Origin: Parasponia andersonii
Lineage: Eukaryota > Streptophyta > Magnoliopsida > Rosales > Cannabaceae
Length of the DNA: 64,000 nucleotides
Assembly (NCBI GenBank): GCA_002914805.1
Contig: JXTB01000590.1
Location: forward strand, 6,891-70,890
Reading direction: 5' to 3'
Positions 10,140 through 20,949 of the stretch are shown here, piece by piece. The stretch's first letter is position 1. The number at the start of each line of letters is the position of its first letter. The position numbers were made by a program, and so were the translations under genes. The notes under the pieces are model-generated. The model searched no databases. It was not told the origin of the DNA and saw nothing but the letters and a program-made list of their open reading frames with translations.

Positions 10140-12093
10140 CGTCCTGTTCTGTGAAGGTAATGTCCATGTCTGGTACTCGTTGAAGATTGCGTGATCGCTG
10201 CTCAATATGCATGATGTTAGTTAATGGCTATTGTCGAGCTTCTATCGAATCTCCGCCAACATGCGGTCCTCCGAAGATAGTTCGGACTTCGCGTCGAATT
10301 TCTGGAGGTCGCTGTCGGTTTTCTTCTCACCTTTTGTCATTCTGCCTGGTGTACTGCCGCAGTCGCCCCTCTTTAATTAGCCTTTCAATTTCATCCTTCA
10401 AGGCAAAGCAATTATTGGTATCATGCCCAATATCATTGTGATACTGGCAGAACTTGCTGGGGTCGCGCTTTGCCCTGTCCCATTTCATCGGTTCCGGTTG
10501 ATGGTATCGATCCTTCTGGTTTGCAACCGCATAGATATGATCTATGAGCGCGTTTAACTCAGTGTGATTGTTGAACCGCATGGGAGCTCTTGAAATCTCC
10601 TGCTTTTTGGGTCTAGGCTGATTCTCCATCGGCTGTTCATTATTCCTTTTGTTTTTCTTATTACCGTTATTATTGGTAATGACCGCGTTTTTAGTTGCAT
10701 CTTTCCTTCCTTATTTCTTTGTCTTTTGAAGATTCTCACATGAAGATTCTACCCTCAGATGCCGACCAACCCTTTGGTAGAAATCTTCAAGAGTTCTACA
10801 TTCTCGCTCAAGTAATTCCTCCCAGAGTTTAGTTTTTGGTGACACCCCGGCCATCATGAGAGTTAGAACTCCTCCCTCAGGTGGGTTGTTGACCTTTGCT
10901 AACTCTGAGGTGAATCGATAGAGATAAAATCGTAGAGTCTCCTCTGGACCTTGTTGGATTGCAGACAAGCTAACAAGTGGAACAGTGAAATTCTTTGTAG
11001 CTTGAAACTATCTCAAGAGCGCCGTCTGAAGTTGTTGCCAGGATGAGATCGAGCCGGATTTGATTCTTCGGAACCATTTCTTTGCTGCTCTTGAGAGAGT
11101 TACAGCAAAACATCTACAACGTGCATGATCATTGACACGATGGAGTTCCATCAAGTCGCTAAAGTGATCTATATGGTCCTTTGGATTAGTTTTCCTATCA
11201 AAAGTGTTAATGGTGGGAAGTCTGAATTCAGTAGGTAGGGCTGCAGCTCGAACTTCCTCACTGAATGGTGATTGACAATAACCATCAGCGAGCTCATCGT
11301 CCTAACCAGTAAGTGTGTCTAATGCGATCCTTAAATTGTGAACATCGACGTTCGGAGGGAAAACATTATCTCTTGCTGGTGGCAAGGGTGGCCTTTGATC
11401 GTTATCTTGATGCATGGCGGGTTTGTCAGGTAGAGTCTTCTGCGATCTGTGAGAGGAATCCAGCGAAATAGTGCGATGAGACCAGCTTTGGTCGTTATGA
11501 TGCGGTACGGATCGATCATGGCTACGTCGTCGCTCCAAGTATTGTCTTAGGTCTGCAGGATCTTGTCTCGACTCTCTGCTGATTCTTTCGAAGACGCTTC
11601 TTGATAGTCTTTTTCGTTCGCTGCTCAAGCGATTTTGATTATTAGTGGATTTACGAGAAGGTTGTCTACGATCACGGTTAGTACTTGAACTCTCCGTATC
11701 AGATTCTGGAGGCAAGTTTGCGACTTTGCCTTTTCCTTTGGAGACACAATCTTCATGATGCTCTTGCTGGGTTCTTGGCTGGTCGCATCTTCTTGTTTCT
11801 AGGATCTGTATTCCTTTTTCAGGCAGTTGAGTAGGACGTTCTTTGGGACGTTCGTGCTGTGGTGGGGTCACCAACTGCCCTTCAGCAAGTCATCGTAGGG
11901 TGTCATTGATCTGGTTAGTGACTTGCTAAAGGTTCACCAGTGTCTCCTCCTTACGATCCTGTCTCTGGGCAAGATTTTTCGATGCGGTCATAGTAGGCTG
12001 ATCCTGAGTAGGATCTGCCTGTGCAACAGTAGTGCTTTGGGGTTGGTTTTGGCTAGTTTCGGTGACTCTCGTAGTGTTTCTGGTGTTTGCCAT
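10140..12093 (-). pseudogene. gag: gag region of element A
   Basis: This encodes the capsid/nucleocapsid precursor that packages element RNA. An Arg/Ser/Gln-rich N-terminal part (to about 11330) precedes the Retrotrans_gag domain, recognisable by DHIDHFSDLMELHRVNDH and by the Trp-rich block around KKWFRRIKSGSISSWQQLQ (about 11100-11020). A zinc-binding motif of the Tat type, C-x2-H-x4-H-x4-C, reads CQYHNDIGHDTNNC near 10440. Stops at codons 56 and 68 and several later ones break it. The frame continues into protease in both A and B, apart from different stop codons in each copy, so the ancestral product was one gag-pol fusion. Confidence 0.88.
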
Positions 12094-12137
12094 TATTAAA
12101 AAAGTGAATTTTTGACAAACTATTTCGCTGGAATAGC

Positions 12138-12155
12138 CCTCCTTCTAGCGCCAAT
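12138..12155 (-). other. Primer binding site of element A
   Basis: On the minus strand, directly after the 5' LTR, the sequence is ATTGGCGCTAGAAGGAGG. TGG at or near the LTR edge pairs with the CCA end of a tRNA. This primer site type is common in Tat elements; I cannot assign the tRNA with certainty. B has TTGGCTCTAGAAGGAGG and the old element C has TTGGTGCTAAGAA. Confidence 0.75.
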
Positions 12156-12505
12156 TGTTGATGGAGGTTTTGTCAACAATAAATTTAGAAAAAATTGCGA
12201 GATGTGGCTTGTGTAAATTGGGTTATTAATAAAAGCAAATAAAGAGGCAAATGATTTTATAGTGGTTCAGCCCCGAAAAAGATGAGCTTACGTCCACTCT
12301 TTTTTACTATTTTCTGGAGAATTACAAGAACTCAAAGTTACAATGTGTTGTCCGGAAAGAAGATAGAAACAGTCTTTAGAATTCCTTAGCTTATCTAGAT
12401 TCGGAAAGAATAATCTATATCTCGTGATTCGAAAAGTCCAGTCCAAAGGTCAAAAGTCCAAAAGTCTAGTCCTAAAAGTCCACTTCACCGAAACATTGAG
12501 CTCCC

Positions 12506-12513
12506 TTTATATA
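12506..12513 (-). promoter_or_regulatory. LTR promoter TATA box of element A
   Basis: TATATAAA on the minus strand, followed by GGGAGCTC, sits between the U3 repeats and the leader. The equivalent in B is at about 35306-35313 and 45649-45656. It is the natural promoter of the genomic RNA. Confidence 0.75.
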
Positions 12514-12700
12514 GATGAGGGTAGTTCAATGTTCCTAATTATGAAAATGGGTAACTATACAATCGGATAATATAATTTGAGTAACTATAATTGGGTAATC
12601 ACTTAAATTGGGTAACTGGTCGAACTTGAAAGAGAGACTTTTGTTTCCCTTTCCTTGTAGGTTACCCGTTTGACGATGCAGAGACTAGTTTCCTTTTCTT

Positions 12701-12900
12701 TCGGGTCGCACATAACCTACTCGGAGGAGGTCGCATATAACTCCTGCAGTGGAGGTCGCATATAACTCTTGCGGTGGAGGTCGCACATAACCTATTCAGA
12801 GGAGGTCGCACATAACTTAGGCAGTGTAGGTCACACATAACTTATGTGGTGAAGGTCGCATGTAACCCTTTCGGATGAGGTCGCACTTAATCTTACACAT
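12701..12900. repeat. 25-bp minisatellite in U3 of A's 5' LTR (8 units)
   Basis: Eight tandem 25-bp units fill 200 bp exactly. Core: AGGTCGCACATAACCT with a G-rich spacer. It has one more unit than the array in the 3' LTR of the same element, so the unit number changed after insertion or during reverse transcription. Confidence 0.9.
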
Positions 12901-12933
12901 GCGACCTGACATAGGATTTTAGACCGCACAACA

Positions 12934-14288
12934 CGGATCAAACAAGGAAAGATATTAAGAACACACAAAGTTTTATAGTGGTTTATTCAGCCGAAAAAAG
13001 AAAAAAGAAAATACGCCCACTGATTTTTCACTAAGCAGAGAATCTAATTACATGTTAGTTCTTTTTTGTTTTTTTTTTTTTTCCCAGATGTGTGTTTTTC
13101 CTCAGTGTCTCTCACTCTGTCTATAGGGTGAGGATATTATCGAAGAGATAATGTTGAGGTTGATTCTTGTAACTCACATATTAGGTTATAATAATATAGG
13201 TTGTAATTTTTGAGTGTTCGAGGTCGAATCATTTCCGTCTACAAAATAAAGGTAGGTACTTAGACATAATGACTCAGTGGTCTTAATGCATTGGAATGTA
13301 GAGCTTAGTGATGACTCCCTTTTTATTCTGTGTGTTGGCGAGTTCCCTTCATCAAGTACATCGTCTCGATTTTCTCAAAAGTGCTTTAACTATTGAACTT
13401 AATGATGATTCTTTCGTACTATATAGAGATGAACTTCTCTAACACGTATTATCTAGATAGAATTAGATCCTTTTGGGTCTTAATTATTATACCACGTATT
13501 GTGTTTGATTTTTATTTTGGTAATTATTATGGTATCTACAAGACTCATTGGTAAAATGCTTTTATCTAAAAACTTGCACATTTTTTTAAGAGATTATAAT
13601 TTGAATAAGAAAAAAAAATTACTCTAAATAAGATTCATCTTACAATTATGTAAAAAAAAAGGGATCCATTGCAATAGTATGAAAATTTAAATTAAAAAAA
13701 ATTATCTAGGAAACAATTCATTAGCCCTAGTCAATGATAATACAAAATATTCTTCCTAAAAAAAGAACAAATAGCAAAGTAGTCTAATTGATGGAGTGAG
13801 ATAAAAATAAATATGTCGAATGCAGCAGGGAAACAAATTACCGAACCATATAAAGTAATAAAAGTCTTTTTTTATATATTTACATAAGTATTAAATATAA
13901 TACACTGTATTGAAATAATTATCCACTTCACTGTTGTCGTCCAATTAAAATTAAAGAGTTGCCGATTTCCAAAAAAAAAAAAATGTACGTATATATGCAC
14001 ACATATATTAAAGAGTAACCTTTTTTGGTTGTGCTGTTTTCTGGTTGATTGTGCTTTTTGATGTTGTTGTCATTTTAAAGATTGCTGTCGTTTCCAGTGT
14101 TGTTGTTTTCTCATAATGATCTCAGTTTTGTATGTTCTGTCGTTTATATTTTTTGACGTTGGTGTCGATTTTAGTGTCATGTCTTTTTTTTAAAAGAGGT
14201 GTCGTTTTTCAATGTGTTTTAAGTTGAAGAACAGACCTACCCATGAAGGCAAACCTTTAACTTTTTGAATGTACAATAATACTATATT
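12934..14288. other. LTR-like debris and AT-rich spacer
   Basis: No coding sequence is recognised. The first 150 bp contain AGTTTTATAGTGGTTTATTC, a phrase also found in the LTRs of A, B and C (ATTTTATAGTGGTTCAGCC), so this is probably part of an old Tat LTR into which A inserted. From about 13600 the sequence is AT-rich with A-tracts. 14020-14230 holds loosely repeated TTGTTGTCGTTTT-like phrases. Confidence 0.45.
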
Positions 14289-14834
14289 GGCTTTTGGTAC
14301 GCGTGATTAGATTGAATTGAATTGAACATCTATTGAATTAGATTGAATAATGTTATTTAGTAGTATATTGTGTGTTTGGTATAATATCAAACTAAAACAA
14401 AGTAAATATAATAATTTTTTCTTAATCTAGTTCTAATTATATTTTATTTATAAATAAATAAATAAATAATTATAAAAATAGAAAAGATAAATTTAAATAA
14501 TGATTGTATAAAATAGTATGATTTTAATTTATTTATGAAAAATAGGTATATAAAAAAATATTTTTTCGTTAAAAATAAATAAAAATTAGGATTTAATATA
14601 TATATATTAATTAAAAAAATCATTAAAGAAAGAAAGAAAGAAAAAAGAAACAAAAAATAAAAAAACAAAAGGTGTGCTAGGCATGGGATTAAATTAACCC
14701 AATTTCTAATTAGTATAATTTAGTTCCATAGGAAAGAAACTGAAAAAAAGAGTTGGACTCCTTTGCCCATTCTCCCATTGGGCCCAAACATGAGATCAGA
14801 TTCCCAACCTTTAGTTTGGGCCACCAAACGAGCC
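14289..14834. mobile_element. Possible MITE (about 546 bp)
   Basis: The stretch starts GGCTTTTGGTAC and ends ACCAAACGAGCC, which are imperfect inverted repeats of each other. The interior is AT-rich and non-coding, and the size suits a MITE of hAT or PIF/Harbinger type. A clean target-site duplication is not seen, so the call is tentative. The 14440-14680 part is almost pure A/T. Confidence 0.3.
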
Positions 14835-15019
14835 GTATATACATCGGGATAAGTCAAACTCAAAAGATTTATCTATGCTTTTTTTTTTTTTAATATTTTA
14901 CTTACTTGAGTAGTAGGAATAAGTGGCATGACCTACTCTTTAGCTCGGTTTATTTATTTTTAATTTAATTTATTTAGTCGATTGGATTAAAAGTATCTAA
15001 AAATAAAATAAAATTTTTG

Positions 15020-15155
15020 AGGCTAAGGGTCCCAATTTAAGTTGATTACTAGCTAGAGATATTAATTATTTCAATTAAACCAATTAAAAGCAAGAAAAAT
15101 AAAATTTGACTAAGAATAAGCATATAGGAGTAAAAATCAACACAATATTTACCAG
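15020..15155 (-). repeat. SIRE-type LTR fragment
   Basis: From GGGTCCCAATTTAAGTTGAT to AGTAAAAATCAACACAATAT this matches, with substitutions, the LTR end at 47005-47125. It is a truncated copy lying directly against the RT remnant of element C; the joint is near 15160. Confidence 0.65.
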
Positions 15156-15164
15156 CCTTTGGTA

Positions 15165-17833
15165 TGTTGCATTAGCATTTTTGAGAATTGCATTACCTTA
15201 TAGCAGTAGAGCCCATGGTCACTAATGAAATATGTGTGCTGCTCATCAAGCTCACACGTGCGGATTTGGTTGTAACATGAGTATGTATCCATGAAGCTAA
15301 GGAGTTTATAACCAAAGATTCTATCCACTAGCTTGTCAATGTGTGGTAGTTGAAAGTGTCTTTGGGGTATACTTTATTTAGAACCGTAAAATCTATATAT
15401 ATTTGCCACTTCCTATTTGGTTTCTTAACAAGCATTGAATTTGATAGCTACTTTGGTTAGAATGACTCACGGATGAAGCTAATATCAAGAAAGTTATCCA
15501 CTTCATCTTTGAGTACTTGATAGCGATTTGGGTCTATCGCTCTTCATTTTTATTTGACCTGGCTTGTGATTGGGATTAATGTTTAATCAGTGACACATAA
15601 TTTTCGGGTCAATTCCATTATATCTGCATGTTTTCAAGCAAATACATTCATGTTGTCAATCAGAAAAGCCAACATCCCTTTGCATATATTTCTCTCCAAC
15701 TATTTCCCGAGCTTCAATACTTGTGTAGGGTCCTTTTCATCCATTTATAACTCAATTAGTCCTTATGTGGGTCTGGTAGCATGTTCATCTTTACTCGTGC
15801 ATGGATTGAGGCTGTCATCAATTGTCGCTTTGCATGCAAGTTCTGAGTGAGTTACCAGAACTTTGTTAACTCCTTTGCTTTTCGAAGTTATCTTTATAAA
15901 TTTATTATAAGACTCACATTCCTCATATTAGCTTCCTTGCACAAGTCCGATCCCTTCTGATGTTGGAAACTTCATAGTTATATGGTAAATAGATGTGACT
16001 ACTTTCAAGTTTTTTAGTGTAAGTCATCCAATCACGGTGTTGAATGCAGATAAGCAATGAACGATCAATACCTCTGTCATCATTATAAAGATGTGAGGTT
16101 CGTCATTGACCATGACTAAAAGTGATATTGCATCTCTTAGAATGAGGAATTATCTTGTGAATCTACAAAGTAGGGTAATGATTGGCCTTAAAAGATCTTC
16201 ACTCAATAGCTTTTTTTTTTCATACACATCTAGAAAAAGGATGTTTGTAGTACTACCGTTGTCGACAAACATTTCTATAAAGATTGTTGTTTCCTATTTT
16301 AGCTTTAATTACAAAGGCATTGTTATAAGGGTGATGCATGAGTCATGCATCTTGCTTAGTAAAAATGACATTGTCACACTCTCTTGTTAACCTCTTAGTT
16401 AGTTGCTCAGTGAGGTGATGGACATTGGTGAGGTGACTAGTTTTAGCCTCTTTTAACGTATCTCTTTTGAACTCTTTTCGAGTTACCATTGATGTGCAAG
16501 CTATCAAACATGGTTCTAATATCATAAACAATATCCTTAGATTGTCGCTTCTCTTCCTCACATTCTATGTGGTCCCAAGTATCATTTATGTGTGCGATGA
16601 ACTCTTTCAGATAACCTCTTTGAATTAGCTCTTGAACTTCAGACTTTAGTGCATAGCATCGGTTACTGTCGCGCTGAATCCTTTTATAGAATTGACAATA
16701 TTTCTTTGGGTCTCTCTTCAGTACTTCAATCTTGATAAGAGGTGTCATCTTGCAGTCGAGTTTTCCTCTTGATACTAGATACACATGCTTCAAGGATGCA
16801 ATCAACTTGGTAAAGTAGTTATAACATGAGATTGATGATCTTCTATATCATTACGTGACTTCTTGGGAGATGATTCCCATTTGTTGCTATTCTTTTACTT
16901 GTGATCATTTCTTCTTGAGTTATTATTCTCAGATTATTGTGCACTCAAATTTTTTGCGGTGTTGTCGTCTTTTGTTTTGCACAGTGCTTCTCTAGAGCTT
17001 TCCATTCTTATATGCTCAAGAGCTTTTTTGCAAACTCATTTTTGGAGCTCCTCCCATAATGGACTTTTGTCTCACACTCCCGTGGTCATATATGCAAGCA
17101 CAACCTCATCTAATACGTGATAGATATGCACAAGTTCTGTGTTGAAATTGGAGAGGTAAGACTTAAGATTCTCATTAGCTCCTTTCTTGAAGTTAGAAAG
17201 TTACTAACAGTAGGTTGAATTGTTTGGTAGATTGGTAGTACCTTAGGAATGCAGAGCTGAATTAAGACCATGTAATGATGAAATTAGCCTCAAGGGAACT
17301 GAACAACCTTTTGGCTCCTTTAGTAATGCTGACCGCAAATTAACGACACTTTGCAAGATCAAGGAACTGATACAGTTCCATTAGGTCATTGAAGTGGTTG
17401 ATATTTTTTATAGGTCACTCCCTTTAAACGATGTTATTATCAATATCTCGAAGTTATGTAAAAGTGTTGCTTCTTGAATATCTCGATTAAAAGGAAAATC
17501 GTGATAGCCCACATTAAGTTTAACCTCTTAGGCTTTAGCACTTATCAACTTTTTATAGGTCACTCCCTTTAAACGATGTTATTATCAATATCTCGAAGTT
17601 ATGTAAAAGTGTTGCTTCTTGAATATCTCGATTAAAAGGAAAATCGTGATAGCCCACATTAAGTTTAACCTCTTAGGCTTTAGCACTTATCAACTTTTTA
17701 TAGGTCACTCCCTTTAAACGATGTTATTATCAATATCTCGAAGTTATGTAAAAGTGTTGCTTCTTGAATATCTCGATTAAAAGGAAAATCGTGATAGCCC
17801 ACATTAAGTTTAACCTCTTAGGCTTTAGCACTT
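15165..17833 (-). pseudogene. Decayed RT, protease and gag of element C
   Basis: Read on the minus strand, the order gag (17833 down to about 16400), protease (about 16290-15960) and RT (about 15600-15190) matches A. Gag has KRDPKKYCQFYKR with SNRCYALKSEVQELIQRGY, in which the zinc ligands of A's motif are largely replaced. Protease keeps VDNGST near 16260. RT keeps the phrase equivalent to A's 8770-8950 but no intact catalytic motif was found. Many stops and frameshifts are present, more than in A or B, so this is the older insertion. The RNase H and integrase part is absent to the left of about 15165. Confidence 0.75.
17405..17833. repeat. 145-bp sequence repeated three times in tandem
   Basis: Units at 17405-17549, 17550-17694 and 17695-17833 (last one 139 bp) look identical base for base. 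The unit is part of the gag coding sequence of C and corresponds to about 11290-11170 in A, where it occurs once. Perfect copies inside a badly decayed element imply a recent duplication or an assembly error. Confidence 0.9.
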
Positions 17834-19669
17834 CAAGCGCATATGTGACGACCCAAGGCCGGAGTCAATGACAGAATGAGTAGTTCATAAAATAAAAATA
17901 TCAGAAATAATTTTTAAAATAGTTCAAAAACGTTTAAAGCCTTTAATTTTTCAAATTGGCTTCTATAAAATATTTAATTAAAATAAAATCTATAGTTATA
18001 TGTCACTCACTAAATATAGATAATAAATAAAATATACGTTCCATAATCATGTATCGAGCATCCATCTCATACCAAACATAGACATAAGTTACACAAATCA
18101 TGTCCAAATTTTACAAATAAGCTACCCAGTTATAATTAAATCCAAATTCCTACTCAAGTCTATAATCCACAAGTCTAGTCAGAATTTACAAAAATATCAA
18201 CAAACTAGTAAGTCTTTAATGCTTCAATCTAAGTTTCTTTGTCAAATCACACTGAGTGCTACCTGAGGGAAAGAATGGGAGATATGAGTGAGCTAAAGTC
18301 CAATAGAGAATTGATTACAGGTTTTTATAAATAATAAATATACTTACGTTGAATGTCCTGTATGGTTAGTGACCCATTCAAAACAATTCACAAAGGTTCA
18401 AAGGTTTAAATATTTCAAACTATAATAAAACATCACATCAAAATCAGTGCATATCTATTCAAACCGACATATAACTATGCATACGATTATAATATCCGAG
18501 ATGTCCAAGTGGGTCACTTGTAAGTTTGAGTCACCTATAAAGCGACCATAAGTCTAAGCACTAAATATGGGGTACTCCATAAGTTGACGACCACGTAAGT
18601 ATACGAATGCATGTAAACATTATATAAATGACAACATAAAAATATGCACCATTTTTGCAAAATCATAAAATAACTATGTGGTATTCTTTAATCAAACAAA
18701 TTTAGTTATCGAAATAGAGTTATCAACCATTTTGGATTTTCTAAAAATTTTGGTAGCATAATGATCGTTTTTAATCAAAACCCAAAAATCCAATTTCCTA
18801 GAATATAGTTCAAAATAGTATATATGATACATCAACTAGTGTGATGTACTTCTCAGGCAGTTTAAATCTCAAATCAACTCAAAATAGGTATAAACATAAT
18901 TTTTACAAAATATTTTACAAAATTCTATATTTATTTAAAATATATAAATTTGTCATTAAAGTAATTTTAGAATCAATTAATCGAATGTCTACCTCAAATG
19001 AGTAACTCGATAGAGCTACGATGCTATGGACGATATTTGAAGTTGTTTGGTGGTTGTTCGGAGGGTTGGGAGTCATTTTCGAAACCTCAATCGCTTGGTT
19101 CAAAAGTTCGATTTTTCAACGAAGCTTCAATTGCATAACACACTTCATCACTGAATTCTTAGCACCTAAAATAGTTAGGTTAGACATATAATTCGATAAA
19201 TTTAAGTTTGGGGTTGAGACCCGGCTTGTGGCGTAGTACTATTCACGACCTTGTGCGTCGAGATTTGTACCACTTCAAAACATAGCGACACATTATATCA
19301 AAGTTTGTCTCTCGATCTCATTGAATTCAAATTTGAGGTCAAAACTTCGTTTCGAGATCCCGAGCCTTAAAACTAAAAATTTATAAAAATATCACTTTTA
19401 TAAATATTTAGAAAATGTCCTTTTTGTTTCCATTCGAAATTTTATGTCTCCAGATATCGTTTCAATGCCAAATACTCATATTTGTTCATATCTCAATCTC
19501 TTCTTTCACTTCATTTAATTTTTACGGCCTAAATAATTACAGTACGAAAATAATTATAAAAATGTCATATTTAAATTTGTAAAATGGCCAAATCTGGAAA
19601 AGACTCACCAATAGTGAGATGACGGCGATGATGAGTCTTAGGTTGAAGCTCGTGATGCGAACTTGCTCC

Positions 19670-20579
19670 TGTTGGGAATATGCCCTAGAAAACAGTTTCT
19701 TTGTTTGACATTTTAAACAATGTTTATTGGATTTAATTGTTATCTATTTGTTATTAATAAATTCCATATTATGTCCCAATTATATACATGTGATGTTTAT
19801 ATTTTCTATTATGCAAACATCTAAAAGCTTCCATGACTAATAATGAGTAATAAATAATTATATACATGTTAATTAGCTTCACAGAAAATATATGATATTT
19901 AACTTAAGAGTGCAATATTGGGCATATCGTGGAGTGCCCAAATATAAATGGATAAGGCCCAATCATAATTAAGAATTAATTATGATTATGGGTAGTTAGC
20001 AAATTAGAGCTTAAACTATTTGGATCCATAAGATCCCACGTCTAGCTCACACATAGCCCAATAACTAATTGAATGGTCAGTTGAGCCCAATAAGCCCATT
20101 AGAGTTTACATCTCTTAAAATACTTAAGAGAAAAGTTTTCTTAAATCACTCTAAGTGTTGTACACGACACTCATGCACAGTAACTATGCTTTTCATGTGA
20201 CTGAGAGAAAAAGAGAGAGTGAGAGAGACGAGCCACCGTGGGAGAAGTCCCGTGTTCGTTTATGGCCGCTAAGGGAGAGATTCCCATAGTCGTAGATATG
20301 CACTCAAGGAGAAAGAGGTGCCCACATACAAGATCATTCAACGGGCTCTAGAGAATAGATGGGAAGACTTAATAGTTGTGAAACACTTCTATGCTTTATC
20401 TAAACCAAGATCCATGGATTGATTTATGTTAGATCAACGATCCTATGTTTTTTGTTTTGTAAAATTTAAAGAAAATTTGAAAATACCTATTCCGCTACGT
20501 TCTTGATTTGTTTACAAAATTACGAAAATCGTTTTTGGTAATATCGTTTTTGGAAATTTATTTTTTGGAATTTCTAATA
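19670..20579 (+). repeat. Element E 5' LTR with internal deletion (910 bp)
   Basis: Starts TGTTGGGAATATGCCC and ends TTTCTAATA (consensus end TTTCCAGCA) directly before the primer site. Compared with the 3' LTR it lacks about 750 bp between AATAATT near 19860 and GTTAATTAGCTTC; the missing part corresponds to about 25917-26632. Confidence 0.9.
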
Positions 20580-20580
20580 A

Positions 20581-20594
20581 TTGGTATCAAGAGC
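20581..20594 (+). other. Primer binding site of element E
   Basis: TTGGTATCAAGAGC closely matches the complement of the initiator methionine tRNA 3' end (TGGTATCAGAGC), the usual copia primer. Confidence 0.88.
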
Positions 20595-20949
20595 AAAGAT
20601 TTTCGATGATCTAGCATATCTTGTTCATGTTTATTCTCTTAAAGTTTGATGACCTTGATTTCCATAGTACTCTCTGTGATTATGTTTGGTCTTGTTCATA
20701 TTTATGAGTATGCTCTACTATATATGATGATTGATTGATTTAATGAGTTTAAATGATAATCAATTAGATGTTACTATGAGTTTATGATCATGTGATTTTT
20801 TTTAATTATGATTCTAGCATGTTCTTGATTTTGTATGTGTTTATGTTTTATGTTCTTGATAAAACTGTACGTAGAAAGTTATTTAATCTTTAATTGTGTC
20901 ATAAATTTTGAGAAAAACTGTTTGATAATTAAGTTACGGATTTTTCGGA

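Larger units (their letters stand above)
5481..12093 (-). pseudogene. gag-pro-pol polyprotein of element A
   Basis: A single minus-strand frame runs from ATG at 12093 to a stop at 5481-5483 after the integrase. Once the 613-bp assembly duplication is discounted it is 6,000 bp, 2,000 codons, with no frameshift that I can see, only in-frame stops. Examples are TAG at 11926-11928, TGA at 11890-11892, a Trp-to-stop near 11300 and a Gln-to-stop near 11008. Most look like single C-to-T or G-to-A changes of CAG, CGA or TGG codons, the pattern expected from deamination of methylated DNA. The first two stops are at the same codons (56 and 68) in element B, so the working gag start may lie further downstream. 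Domains are listed separately. Confidence 0.92.
1..12933 (-). mobile_element. Element A: Tat-lineage Ty3/gypsy LTR retrotransposon with antisense gene
   Basis: A nearly complete element read on the minus strand: 5' LTR 12156-12933, primer site just below it, gag-pro-pol 12093-5481, an antisense plus-strand gene 600-4692, a polypurine tract at 211-224 and a 3' LTR that runs off the window start (1-210). Domain order is gag, protease, RT, RNase H, archaeal-type RNase H, integrase. That order, a DNGS protease motif and a second RNase H are known features of the Tat lineage; antisense ORFs between integrase and the 3' LTR are also known there (Retand-like elements). Real length is about 2 kb less than it appears because of two assembly duplications (1107-3861 and 7251-8475). 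The target-site duplication cannot be checked because the left end lies outside the window; the right flank starts CGGAT. In-frame stops make it non-autonomous. Confidence 0.93.
12156..12933 (-). repeat. Element A 5' LTR (778 bp)
   Basis: On the plus strand it runs TGTTGATGGAGG...CACAACA, so it has the TG...CA ends of an LTR. On the minus strand U3 starts at 12933, with a 25-bp minisatellite (12701-12900). A TATA box, TATATAAA, lies at 12513-12506 in the element's direction, and R/U5 occupy the rest to 12156. It is followed by the primer site and gag. The copy of this LTR on the other side of the element is cut by the window edge. Confidence 0.93.

Noticed and set aside
14444..14668. Minus-strand frame rich in Phe, Leu and Ile resembling a membrane protein
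   Set aside because: It is simply A/T-rich sequence inside the possible MITE.
17405..17833. CRISPR-like array
   Set aside because: The three units are contiguous, with no unique spacers, and lie in a plant retrotransposon gag.
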